A stretch of DNA of 64,000 nucleotides, taken from Plotosus lineatus (lineage: Eukaryota > Chordata > Actinopteri > Siluriformes > Plotosidae). Made by a program: the position numbers and the translations under genes. A model generated the notes under the pieces. It was not told where the DNA came from, searched no databases, and was given only the letters and a program-made list of their open reading frames with translations. Of the stretch, positions 24,841 through 36,075 are shown in pieces; positions within the stretch are counted from its first letter, which is position 1; each line of letters opens with the position of its first letter. The stretch covers positions 45,270,797 to 45,334,796 of the forward strand of contig CM045738.1 in the NCBI GenBank assembly GCA_024760905.1, read 5' to 3'.

Positions 24841-25242
24841 AAAAAAATGTAGAACTTGTCCCGCCGTGATTTCTGGAGTCATCCTTTCAACCAAATAATA
24901 AATAAATACAATTCTGTTTAAAAATAAACCCGGACATATTTTAAACAGTACAATAATTAGCGTAGTGTAACGATGGAAAAAAAAAAAAAAAAAGAAAATT
25001 CGACAGATTAAATATTAACCGCTAGATTTGTAAAGTCTTCTGATGAAAAATAAATATTTACACAATTGGATTAGGATGTTAAATTAAAACTTCAGGACGG
25101 TGACAGAATTCCTGACATCTGTATGCTGCGTTCACGCGTTCAGAATTTATTTATATAGAACAAATTTATTTCGGTTTTCCTTTGAATCAGGGATTTCCTG
25201 TAAACTCGTCATCGCACTTAAGGCTGAGCAACACAACTACCA

Positions 25243-25566
25243 TTCATTCATTCTCTGTAAACACTTAATCCTAATTAGGGTCGCGGGGAGGCTGGCGCCC
25301 ATCCCAGCCGACTCCGAGCGAAGGCAGAGTACACCCTGGAAGGCTCGCCGAGCTATCGCAGGGCAGAAACACAGCTACGAGTCGAAAGTCGCCAATGGTT
25401 CTTCTATATGAACCACTCGCCATCGACATCGAGACACGGCCGGCCTGTGACAACCCAGTTACAGCACTGGGGGGCAGCAGTGACAACGTGGTGATAGTGG
25501 GGCTTGAGCCCCCAACTTTATCTGGATCAGTGACCCAGCACCTTACCACGAGGTCACTGCTGTCCC
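25243..25566 (-). mobile_element. tRNA-derived SINE
   Basis: Reverse copy of the 8420-type SINE: the tail 'aatcctaattagggtcgcgg' is at the left and the head 'taccacgaggtcactgctgt' at the right. The body is somewhat diverged. Confidence 0.85.
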
Positions 25567-25714
25567 AATATATCTGACAAGATCATAAATGTACAAACTG
25601 TATTTGTCTGGGACATCGAATGGGATTCCTGCACTTTTAAAAAAATAATAATTTTGCAGGATGGTCAAATTTTATTGATTTAATTGTATAAAGCTTTAAA
25701 TCATCATCATCATC

Positions 25715-26110
25715 ATCTTCTGATTAATTCGGGGTCGGGTCGTCCCTCCGCCAGCCACTTCCTCCAGATCTTCTGTGGGTACACCAAGGCGTACCCAGAC
25801 CAGCTGAGAGACATAATCCCTTCAGAGTATTCTAGGTCGACCCCGGGGTCTCTTCCCGGTCGGACATGGCGGAAATACCACATCATAGAGTCGTTCAGGG
25901 AGGCATTCTAACCAGAGTCCCGAACCACCTCAACCGGCTCCACTCAACGCCGCGGAGCAGCGGTTCTGCTCCAAGCTCCTCCCAGATGGCTGACCTTCTC
26001 ACCTTATCTCTAAGCGAGAGCCCCGCCACCCTCGGCGAAGGAAGCTCATTTTGGCCGCTTGTATCCGTCACCATGTTCTTCCAGTCACTACCCAAAGCTC
26101 GCGATCGTCC
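25715..26110 (-). mobile_element. LINE C-terminal coding fragment
   Basis: The minus strand encodes LSLRDKVRRSAIWEELGAEP and RLRWFGTLVRMPP, the typical 'RWFGH' C-terminal region of a non-LTR reverse transcriptase, followed by decayed sequence like 'ctggtgtacccacagaagat'. Several stops are present. The fragment lacks the polymerase core. Confidence 0.7.
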
Positions 26111-26434
26111 GCTAAAGACGGAACTTTGCCTCGCGGCTCAGCTCCATCTTCAATCTTTAAACTGTTCCCTGTTCACGCTTTAATTAATTTAAATAATTCA
26201 ATTTTATCAAACAGCTCGTTAAGATGCTCTTTGTGCAAAAAATGTTTATAATAATCAATACTTCAGTCATTTTGTAGATTTTTACAGTTTTAGTAACTAC
26301 AAAATAACAAACAAACAAACAACAACAAAAAAAGATTTAAAAAACCCCACATGATAAATGTAATTGATTGTAGAAATCATTACATCATCACCATGTGAAC
26401 ACAGCATTAACTCATCAACATCATCCTGGGAAGG

Positions 26435-26465
<31 letters not shown>

Positions 26466-28672
26466 GATGAACCCGGAGGAGGAGGAGGAGTGTGCACGTG
26501 TAAAAGTCATCATTGAACCGCAGCTCTGATGATGCGAATTTACACGTCTGTATTCATCAAATAAAAATAACCAACGTGTAGATTTCATGATCATGAAGTT
26601 ATCGGAGACGAGTTTCACCCCGATCACACTGATTTAATCTCCGTGTAGAAATAAAAACAGACGATAAAACTGCTCAACCGAGTTCAGCCCGTTGGCGCCG
26701 GGCCGTGGCTCTGTCGCTTCAGTTTAACGTCGCCAATCCAAAGCAGCGTTATTTTCTCACATCGAGCAGGAATCCATCTCCCCAGAACTCCGAACCAACT
26801 CCTACGTCTCAAAACACGGCTCCGAAACCGCACGGGCTTTAATTTCACGTATTTTATCCATCATTTAACGGAATCTCCACACTTGATCCGTTAATTTTAT
26901 TCCTCGGGTTTAGAAGACTGACGTCGGATTTCTGGATCAGATTTTAATCTCGACGTCAGTTGAATATGTTTTATTTATTTTATTGGTTGTCTTTTTGTTC
27001 ATCATGTGTTTAACTCAGTGCTTCAATAAGAGGAATTTCACTGTCGAAACATTATAATCATAATAACAATAATTATTATATACACTACACACACACAAAT
27101 CGAGCCATCTGATTGGTTTGCAATTTCAAGGCTGTAGATATTAGTTCATATTGCACAGGAAAGGCACAATCTGATTGGTTTGCTATCTCAAAAAAAAAAA
27201 AAAAAAAAAAAGTAAACAAAACATTATTCCAAGTGGATAATGATTGAATCGAAATGACGGACACTCACAATCGGTCACGTCATCATTGTCACGGTGAAGA
27301 AAGAAAAAAAAAGGGAAAATAAAATAAAATCTTGTTTATTTCCGCATGGTAACTGCATCAAGGACATCCACCTTGCCTGTGGTGCGTTGTAGTTAATTAT
27401 CCAGCGTGGATAATGCTGGAAATAATAGGGCCGACAAAACCTTCACGGTTTGCGGCTCTCAAAAAATAAACAGGAAAAGTGACGCATTCAGAGCTTCACG
27501 CTTTTCTAAGGTGGATAGAAGAGCCGTTTGAATGACTTATAAAAAGGTCACCGCGTGCTGTGAACAATGGCGTGCAGGCCGTAGTATTGGGTATTCTATA
27601 AAAAAAAAAAAAGCATCAGGGCATTAAATGCAAATCAATTAGACCTGGATCGCCCGTCTTGTGTTTCCATGTATCATATACCGAATCAATTATTCACCTC
27701 AGGCTTGGTGGATATCACTGAATAGTCCCTTCAAAGTTCCGTCTCTGGAGACTCCCCGCCTTCAACAAATAATTCCTCGCTTTTGTATTTTGAACTTTTC
27801 TAGATGTTGAGATGAACCAATCAGATCAGAAGTGATGTCATTGTGTTGATCAAAGAAAAATAATTATGCCAGTTACATAATGACATCATCTCAAACTCTA
27901 TCTGTAGCCTTGAATGTTGCCAAGTTATGCTAATTTCACTCCAAATTGTGTGAATATATGTGCTGTGCAACAAAAGAACAAAAGGTATGTGCACCCCAAT
28001 CATTAAAAGCTCCAAAGCTGAGTGCTGAAGTCAGAGCGCAAGGGGGTAGATTTTTGTTATTTTCACATTATTCTATTTAAGCCACACCCCTCACATTATT
28101 CTATTTAAGCCACACCCCTCACTTCTCCACTACCACAACCTTGTCACTCATTTATTCACATCACTTTTTTTTTTTTTTTAAGGAGTCAAAAATGTCGACC
28201 CAGCGAGCCAGTTTAAACACGAGCCGCTTCTGGTTACAGAAAACAGGAAAAAGGGAACAAAAGAGTCACGGAAATGTCGGTCAAACCTTTTTTTTTTTTT
28301 TGCAGATTCTCCAAGACGCGGCTGGAAAATAGCGTTAAACGACATGATTTGATTCGAGCGACCGTAATTCCTGTCCCACCTGATCCGGACAAGCCGGCGC
28401 TGTGGATTAAATATTTATTACACTCTGAAAAGAAAAGGAAAATAATCAGTGGAACTCTGATGATGTCATCATTATTAATTCATTTATTTATTACAAAAAT
28501 ATAATTTATTTTCCGTGCTATATGCTGTATATCTCCACATATTCACTTATCAGCTTATTTTATATTTATATATTTTTTTAAATTTGGGCTGCACTTCAAA
28601 CTATAGGCTGATTGGTTGCCAGGTTTTTTTTTTTTTTTTTTAATATTATAGATATATAGTAATTTTTTAAAA

Positions 28673-28865
28673 TATATGTGAGGCGTTCCACCGAAAGTAG
28701 GCACTTGTCGCAAGTGACGTACGGCGCTTGTGAGACAAAACGCAGCTTATCCGGACTGCCGATCTTGAAACTTGAAAGATCTGCAGTCCGGATAAGCCGT
28801 GCTTTTTCTCATAAGTGCCGTGTATCGCGACAAGCGCCTACATTCAGGGGAAAGCCTCACATATA
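28673..28865. mobile_element. Palindromic (foldback) MITE, 193 bp
   Basis: Two arms of about 95 bp are near-perfect inverted repeats joined at about 28769. The outer ends are TATATGTGAGGC and its complement. The arms share blocks such as AGGCACTTGTCGC / AGGCGCTTGTCGC and CTTATCCGGACTGC. As RNA either strand would fold into one long hairpin. Confidence 0.85.
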
Positions 28866-30304
28866 ATCATCAACGTTATAAAATCAGGATCAATATCCTC
28901 TCAATGCATCTTTGAAGAAATCATGAAGATCTGTGACCCGCATCCCAACTGATAGTTTCAATCAGTGATACACCGACGCGATACTCACGATCGATATCAA
29001 TATCAGTACCAGTCCGATACCAAGGAAAACCAAACAGTGGGTCGGAAAAATAAATATCGAAAATAAAGAAAATATTGTTTAAATTGGCTCTGAAATTGTT
29101 TAAATATAAAGAGATGTTTATTGATGTTGTTAGCATTATTATTTTTATTATATGTATAAGGTAAACCAATTTAATATGGAAGTAAACACAAAAGGAAAAA
29201 AAATGCAGGAAGTGACATCACATCCCTTAAGTCTCTCAGTTTTAAAACTTTTCCTTTTTAACTTAAGAATGATTATTTGTGATTGTTTATTATGTGCAAT
29301 AGAAAAAAAATCTGAATTATCATCGGTACGATATTCGTGTCAAAATCGCACGTCCCTGACGGACGGAAAAGCTTCTCTGAGCGAACGTGTTTCTGTAGGA
29401 GCCCGTATGATCACTTCTGACTGAATGCTTTACAACCAAAAGAAACACTGCCTATCATTATATATAGAAACACACACACACACACACACACACACAGGCT
29501 CGCGCTGGGTAGCGTGACGTCGCACTTCGTGGCGCTTTACAGCTTCCCTTCGACACAATCAATCAATCAATCAATGTGATGGGGGCGTTAACTTTCTCCA
29601 CCTGATTTATTTCACAGCAGCATTTCGGACGGGTTCGTGGGACACGTGAAAATATTTCTCTTCTGAAACCGACACTTCACGACGGCGTTCCGAACTCTCA
29701 CATAGATCTATCATCAAGATTCAAAATATATACTACTGAATTTCCAGTGTGTGTGTGTGTGTGTGTGTGTGTGTCGTCTCTTCCCTTTGTTCAGGTTTGT
29801 TCAAGCTTTTTATTTCCATAGCGAGGGAAACGTGTCGTTAACGTTTTGCACGACGTGCGTTGCATATGTCATCGTCTTTGTGGCTCCTGTTTTATTTGTT
29901 GTTTTTATCCCCCAGCTTCAGTTTTTTTTTCCTTCTGTTTCTCTACAATCAAGAAAGTGAAAGCAGGAGAAAGAGGGAAGCGAGCGAATAGATCATGTGA
30001 CGGCATGATAAATGTGGAGGACAAAAGAGTGAAGGGAAAAAAAACAAGGAGAGAAGGAAGAAGACAAAAAAAATATTAGAGTCAGAGGAAAAAGTCTGGC
30101 AAGCGACAGAGAAGAGGGGAATAACAGAAAGAAGAAATGGAAAAGGGAAAACAGAGGAGAACAGAAAAGGAGAGAAACAAGTAAGAGATGAAGAGGAGAG
30201 AAGGAGAAGAGAAGGAGAGGAGGAGAGACGGAGAAAAGATGAAGAGAAACGAGGAAGAGAGACAGAAGAGCAGAGATGAAGGAGAGACATGATAGAGAGA
30301 TTAT

Positions 30305-33300
30305 TTATCGATACACCAGGTGGGAGATGGTGCTGGACTTGTAGTTGAGCTGGTGGTTGGGGACGAAGTTATGGTGCGCACTCTTGCGTGTGCACACGTC
30401 GCCCATGTACAGGCCCGTACATATGTCACATGACACCTTGGAACAATTGACGCAGGTGTGTGAGGCGCCGGGTTTGTTGCAGAAGCCGCATCGCGAAGCT
30501 CCAGAGGCAGGCGACGAGGCTCCGGTGGTGGGCGGTTTGCTGGGGAACAGCTTGGTGCCGATGGTGGGCTTATCCAGAAGAGGAGAATGCGAGTGCGGGT
30601 GCGAGAGCGGGTGTGTGTGAGTGTGGGCGTGAGTGTGAGAATGGGTGTGCGGGTGCGAGCTGGAATAAACCGAAAGCTTCTCTTTGACTGGTACGTATCC
30701 GTCCAGGGGGCGTGGAGAGTGCTTGGAGAAATCCGGAAATCCGCAGCAGGGGGCGGGGTCCGATCCATGGCACGTTGGGCAGAGGATGGCGTCGCACCTC
30801 TGACAGGAGGAGAGTGTCGGAGAGCTCAAGCCGCAGCCCTGACACTTTAAACCGTGGCTCTTAGGCCCCCAGGATTCCCAGGATTCTCTGCTGGGTGTCC
30901 GAGAAGGCGTGTGGCGTCCGCTTATGCCGCGCTCCGTATACAGGTCGATCTCATCCAGAGAGGAGAGGTGGTACGAGTACGGTTCGCTTGGGTGAGGGGG
31001 GTGATAATCTCCGACGGGGCGGATGATCTCGTCTTTCACGTCTTCTTCGGCGTCTACGAATAGCGGTTCTTTGCGGAGGCTGAGTGAGGTTTTAAGGACA
31101 GGTTTGTTGGCTTGGTGCCAGTGACCAGCGCCGTCTGTTACGTCGACGGATTTGGAAGGCCGCCCACTACGCCTCAGATGGGCGCGATCGGGGTCGGACT
31201 GGCGCGCAGACAAGCGTGTGACGTCCTTCCCGGAGCTCCTGCGTGCCTCCACGACTTCCAGCTCAGCCACGCCTCCTCCCCGCTCCTTCAATAGGCGGCA
31301 CTCAGCCTGCGCCAGGAGAAGCTCGAAGGCCAGCTGGCGGAGGTGGTGCGCGGCGGGTGCGGCGTGCAGATCCCTGATCACGTACTGCAGATCCTGATCC
31401 CGTGAATAACCCATGGAACGCAGGACAGAGCGGAGATCTGCGTCGCAGATGGCCGACTGGAGGTGGTACACGTACGGTCCGGTGAACGTCTGTAAGAAGA
31501 ACATGTCATGACAACAAACCCATCATATAGGTCCCTCTCAGAAAATTAGCATATTGTGATAAAGTTCATTATTTTCTGTAATGTACTGATAAACATTAGA
31601 CTTTCATATATTTTCGATTCATTACACACAACTGAAGTAGTTCAAGCCTTTTATTCTTTTAATATTGATAATTTTGGCAAAAAAGTAAAGAAAAAACAAA
31701 AATCCACATCTAAAAAAATTTGCATATTTCATCCGACCAATGGAAAAAAAAAAGTTTTTAAGACAAAAAGTCAACCTTCAAATAATTATGTTCAGTTATG
31801 CCCTCAATACTTGGTGGGGAATCCTTTTGCAGAAATGACTGCTTCAATGGGGCGTGGCATGTAGGCAATCAGCCTGTGGCACTGCTGAGGTGTTACGGAG
31901 GCCCAGGATGCTTCGATAGCGGCCTTAAGCTCATCCACAGTGTTGGGTCTGGTGTCTCTCAACCTTCTCTTCACAATATCCCACAGATTCTCTATGGGCT
32001 TCAGGTCAGGAGAGTTGGCAGGCCAATTGAGCCCAGTAATACCATGGTCAGTAAACCATTTAGCAGTGGTTTTGGCACTGTGAGCAGGTGCCAGGTCGTG
32101 CTGAAAAATGAAAATCTTCATCTCCATAAAGCTTTTCAGCAGATGGAAGCATGAAGTGCTCCAAAATCTCCTGATAGCTAGCTGCATTGACCCTGCCCTT
32201 GATAAAACACAGTGGACCAACACCAGCAGCTGACATGGCACCCCAGACCATCACTGACTGTGGGTACTTGACACTGGACTTCAGGCATTTTGGCATTTCC
32301 TTCTCCCCAGTCTTCCTCCAGACTCTGGCACCTTGATTTCCGAATGACATGCAAAATTTGCTTTCATCCGAAAAAAGTACTTTGGACCACTGAGCAACAG
32401 TCCAGTGCTGCTTCTCTGTAGCCCAGGTCAGGCGCTTCTGCCGCTGTTTCTGGTTCAAAAGGGGCTTGACCTGGGGAATGCGGCACCTGTAGCCCATTTC
32501 CTTCCCATGCCTGTGCACGGTGGCTCTGGATGTTTCTACTCCAGACTCAGTCCACTGCTTCCACAGGTCCCCCAAGGTCTGGAATCGGCCCTTCTTTCAC
32601 TTTTTCCTTCCCACAGACGTCCCACTGAGGTGGCTTGATGGAGCACTCTGGGAACAGCCTATTCGCTCAGAGATTTCTTTCTGTATCTTACCCTCTTGCT
32701 TGTGGGTGTCAATGATGGCCTTCTGGACAGCAGTCAGGTCGGCAGTCTTACCCATGATTGCTGTTTTGAGTAATGAACCAGGCTGGGAGTTTTTAAAAGC
32801 CTCAGGAATCTTTTGCAGGTGTTTAGAGTTAATTGGTTGATTCAGATGATTAGGTTAATAGCTCGTTTAGACTACCTGAACATGATATGCTAATTTTTTG
32901 AGATAGGAATTTTGGGTTTTCATGAGCTGTATGCCAAAATCATCAGAATTAAAACAATAAAAGACCTGAAATATTTCAGTGGTCTGCAATGAATCTAAAA
33001 TATATGAAAGTTTAATTTTTATTACAGAAAATTATGAACTTTATCACAATATGCTAATTTTTTTGAGAAGGATCTGTACGTTTTAAGAATACATTATAGT
33101 CTACAGCTCAGCCAATCAGCTCTCAGAAAAGAAAAATTTTTAACAAAACCTGCCGCGAATTATGTAAAAATATCCAGCACGAGAGGATTCCATGAATAAA
33201 CCACACCCACCTTAATACAGCGGAACTCTTTCTTCCAGGGGAAGAGCAGCATGTTGGTGCAGACGGTCTCCAGCGTGGCAAAGGCGTTCTCCAGCGCATG

Positions 33301-33531
33301 CAGGTTGGCGCTCCTCAGTGTTCTTAGTGAATTCTCGATGATGTCATAGAAGCGTATCATGCGAAATCGCTGCCCTGCCTCTGCCTCGCACGCCCCTAGT
33401 AGAGCGGTCGCCGTAGAGACAAGGGCTTCCTCCCTTGCATTTCCCTGAGCTCCGCCCACTCCTTCTTCGAGTCTCTTCTCCAGGAAGGCTGCGTACCTCC
33501 GGAACAAATCGTCACGAAGCTTGGCATCCAT
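30305..33531 (-). CDS. spata2: Spermatogenesis-associated protein 2 (CYLD-HOIP adaptor)
   Basis: Two coding exons, 33531-33211 (107 codons) and 31489-30305 (394 codons plus TAG/TGA-type stop at 30305-30307), give 501 residues; human SPATA2 has 520. The donor is AAG|GTGGGT, the acceptor TTCTTACAG|ACG, phase 0, joining FRCIK to TFTGPYVYH. SPATA2 bridges CYLD to HOIP of the LUBAC complex and promotes removal of Met1- and Lys63-linked ubiquitin in TNF/NOD2 signalling. The N-terminal part (about residues 1-200) is the PUB domain that binds CYLD. A PUB-interacting motif, DEIDLYTERG with the key Tyr at about 291, matches the HOIP-binding site. LSLRKEP and KDEIIRP are diagnostic. The C-terminus has a Cys-rich region (about 324-356) and a final zinc finger (Cys about 441-473), ending LNYKSSTISHLVYR. 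The start chosen (MDAKL) matches the family; an in-frame ATG lies 13 codons upstream. The His-rich tract at about 386-408 is unusual. Confidence 0.96.
31528..33076 (-). mobile_element. Tc1-like transposon in the spata2 coding intron
   Basis: A 1549-bp element with inverted repeats of over 200 bp (IR/DR type). It is bounded by TA at 31526-31527 and 33077-33078. Both ends contain 'ttagcatattgtgataaag', and an inner repeat has 'gatatgctaattttttgaga' near the right end. It fills nearly all of the 1721-bp intron. Tc1 elements move by cut and paste into TA dinucleotides. Confidence 0.93.
31804..32755 (-). pseudogene. Tc1 transposase, frameshifted
   Basis: It begins MGKTADLTAVQKAIIDTHKQ at 32755, the paired-like DNA-binding N-terminus. 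A stop (TGA) near 32595 follows GRKK. It then continues ESGVETSRATVHRHGKEMGY, LFSDESKF (first catalytic D) and VMVWGAMSAAG. A shift near 32100 precedes QHDLAPAHSAKTT (second D) and WPANSPDLKPIENLWD (the E of DD34E), ending PTKY at 31804. It has at least one stop and one frameshift, so the copy is immobile by itself. Confidence 0.92.
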
Positions 33532-34692
33532 CACTGCGCTGCACGGTTTTACACAGTGACGCGCACGCACTGCCGCGTATTCATGAGCCCTTACTCTGAT
33601 TGGCTAAGAAGTTATGTGAAGGTTCAGTTCCACTGGGACGGAAAACGAACAAAGCAAAGCGTCCCATCTATGCATGATTGACGCAGTAGATTAAAACTGC
33701 ACCACAACGCGTGAGGGAGTCAGACAGGAAGTAGCTCTGTAGGATTTGATCATTTCCTGTTTGTGTGTTTTCACTATCGCCATAGTTCAATCGCTCACAC
33801 ACCTGGATCTGAGGTACTGCGTTCTGATTAGTTTATCCAGGTATAACTCACAAATATCAGAAAAAAGCCAGAAGAATTTTTTTTTAAATGTAAAAACCAC
33901 ACAACGTTCACGTAAGAGCACAACGCTGGTTACATCGCTGCCGTTCTTCTACACCAATCCTTCGTTTGTCTCCCTTTAATTAAACAACAGCTTTTTCATT
34001 TCTCTGAATTAATGGTTGTGGTCGAATCTCTTCACGTTTCACATGTGCGACGCTCACCATCTCTGAGGCCTCGTTAACAGAAAATCCTAAAAGTAGACAG
34101 AACAGCAACTGGATGGAGGATGGAGTGTAGAGTCCCTGGAGGGCCTCTCGGAAGCTCTTCCAGCTACAGTGTTTTCCAGGTCGCAGGGGTGGGTGTGTCT
34201 CTCTGTGTGTGCGCGTTAGGATCGAAGGCTGAAAAGCAAAAGGTAAAAGGTTGTAAATGAAGGTAGAACTGACGGCAGCTTGCTGTTTCAGGACCGACAT
34301 GTTTACTGCTGACGGTGTTAATAACTGAGTGAAGCGCTTCATAACCGTTATATTATCTTTACTCTATAAACATATTTTAAATCGTGAAGCAACCTTTAAT
34401 TACCTTAAAATAATGAATACAAACAATTATAAAATGCTAATAAATAAATATATAAAATAAGACTCAGATAGCCTGAAGGAAATTAATCCAAAAAAATAAT
34501 ACACAAATATAATCCAATTTTTAAAAAGATTTAAAATAGTAATTTATAATAATAATAACAACAATAATAATAATATCCTGAGGAATAACTAAAACGCAAC
34601 ACCGCCATATAAACATTATTTACAGCGAAAAAAAATAATTAAAAACTGTGGCTACAAACATTTTACAGAATTATCAGAAGTAAAGAGACATA
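33532..34692. promoter_or_regulatory. spata2 upstream region with candidate non-coding exon
   Basis: On the minus strand a segment at 34228-34058 is preceded by TTTTGCTTTTCAG and followed by GAGATG|GTGAGC, so it has good acceptor and donor sites (171 bp). All frames in it carry stops or are unrecognised, so if real it is a 5' UTR exon. A CCAAT box (reverse ATTGG) lies at about 33599. An acceptor-like CCGTGCAG occurs just upstream of the chosen ATG. Confidence 0.3.
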
Positions 34693-34885
34693 CAGTGATA
34701 CCTTGACTTACGAGCGTCTTTTATCACGAATTTTTCATGATACGAGCTTTGATCCCACCAAAAATCTTCCCCATTCAACCTGCAAAATTTTGATTTACGA
34801 CCTCTGCTGGGTAAATGGCTTTTCCGGGCCGATTAGCCTCGTAAATTCTGCATATATTCCTCTGCGCTCTAAGAACGCCTTGTGA

Positions 34886-35242
34886 CAGTGCTTCCCAATT
34901 ATTTTCTGTGACGCCCACTCTAGGCAGAATTTTTTTTCAGAATTTTTGTGTGAAATGTTTTTTTTGTGTTTTTTTACACAAAAAAAACATTTCACACCCC
35001 CCCTCCCCCCTCGACTATAAATAATGTTTACTGCACTTCAAATCGTTTGCTCAGTGCTTTATCCCCACACCATAGGGAACACAATGAGAGCGCCACTGCC
35101 AACTGCTGTAGTGGATGCACAATTACACTTAATTCTCGTACAGTATGGCAAAAAAAAGCATGTTCCCCAGGGTCATACACGCCGTCCTGACATCACACTT
35201 TCCCCACCAAGGGGGGCACGCCCCACTATTTGAGAAGCACTG
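34886..35242. mobile_element. Non-autonomous hAT element
   Basis: The ends read CAGTGCTTCCCAA and (reverse complement) CAGTGCTTCTCAAATAG. An 8-bp duplication GCCTTGTG flanks it (34877-34884 and 35243-35250, with one extra base at the left). CAGTG ends and 8-bp targets are hAT hallmarks. No transposase. Confidence 0.82.
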
Positions 35243-35492
35243 GCCTTGTGGGAGCTCACCACGAGCCTTTCCTTGCTGGCATTTGGAGCGTGCACATGCA
35301 CAAAATTCTCCTCCTCCTCAGTTACGCACCACCTCCTCCCTGACCACATGACATCTTTGCCGCAGTTGATGATTGGAAGGATTAGTAGACTTATTGTTTA
35401 TTCTTGTTTTATTATTATTTATTATTAATGTTAATTTACATGTATTATTATCATGAAAAATGTATTGTTTTTAGATGTTTATCTTTAATATC

Positions 35493-35690
35493 TTCTCTTC
35501 CTTTCGGCTGTTCCCTTTAAGGGGTCGCCACAGCAAATCATCTGCCTCCATCTTCATGGAAGTCATATTGATGATTCGCATGTTTGATTTGGCATAGGTT
35601 TTTATGTCGGATGCCCTTCCTGACACAACCCTTTAGCAAGGGGTGAAAACACGCCGACGGCAATGCAGCTAGGTCAAATATACGTGTTTG
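35493..35690 (-). mobile_element. SINE 3' part (DANA/HE1-like tail)
   Basis: The reverse tail has 'ttcctttcggctgttccctt', 'ggggtcgccacagc', 'ggatgcccttcctgacacaa' and 'acacgccgacggc'. It resembles the 3' body of cyprinid DANA/HE1 SINEs and recurs at 44515, 45673, 53016 and 54379. Confidence 0.8.
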
Positions 35691-36005
35691 TGGCAGGTTA
35701 TATGAGTTTGGAGAGGTTGGAACGGATTCATTGGTTTTCTGTTATTTTTATGGGAATAATTGTTTCATCTAACAAAACTTTTTGTCTTACGAGCTTAAAA
35801 CGGAGTAAATTCGCAAGTTAAGGTACCACTGTATATTTTATTTAAATGCAGTTGTTTCTAGAGTTTGTAACACTTTACAGCACATTTTTGTATTTTATAT
35901 ATAAATACACAATATACAAAAAATGTTATTTAAACTCCTCTCTTTTCTTATGTAGTTTATGGATGTGAATTTTAAATAACATTAAATTTAAAAGCTGAAG
36001 TAGAG

Positions 36006-36010
<5 letters not shown>

Positions 36011-36074
<64 letters not shown>
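36011..36074. repeat. TA microsatellite followed by a T run
   Basis: About 24 TA units and about 18 T, outside any recognisable transposon. Confidence 0.97.

Positions 36075-36075
<1 letters not shown>

Larger units (their letters stand above)
24342..30304. other. Repeat-poor block, possible long spata2 3' UTR
   Basis: No protein-coding exon is recognised. Compared with the rest of the window the block has few transposons. AATAAA signals on the minus strand downstream of the spata2 stop codon occur at 29809-29814 and 29891-29896, and much further at 24467-24472. The spata2 transcript could end at any of these; the sequence cannot decide. Poly(A) runs lie at about 24806-24836, 26432-26465 and 27190-27211, and CA repeats at 29471-29496. 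Confidence 0.4.
34693..35831. mobile_element. Tigger-like element containing hAT and SINE insertions
   Basis: The ends CAGTGATACCTTGACTTACG and (reverse complement) CAGTGGTACCTTAACTTGCG are flanked by TA at 34691-34692 and 35832-35833. Internal sequence from both arms recurs around 46219-46828 and 44395-44500. Confidence 0.82.

Noticed and set aside
28964..29356. hAT-like MITE with CAGTGATACACCGA end
   Set aside because: The left end looks typical but the right end is weak and no 8-bp target duplication can be found.
8313..30304. Search for slc9a8 exons beside spata2, as in humans
   Set aside because: No sodium/proton exchanger membrane segments or recognisable exons found.
30345..31397. 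Plus-strand frames opposite spata2 exon 2
   Set aside because: Shadows of the GC-rich coding exon on the other strand.
33980..34342. 120-residue minus-strand protein upstream of spata2
   Set aside because: No recognisable domain; splice signals inside suggest a non-coding exon if anything.
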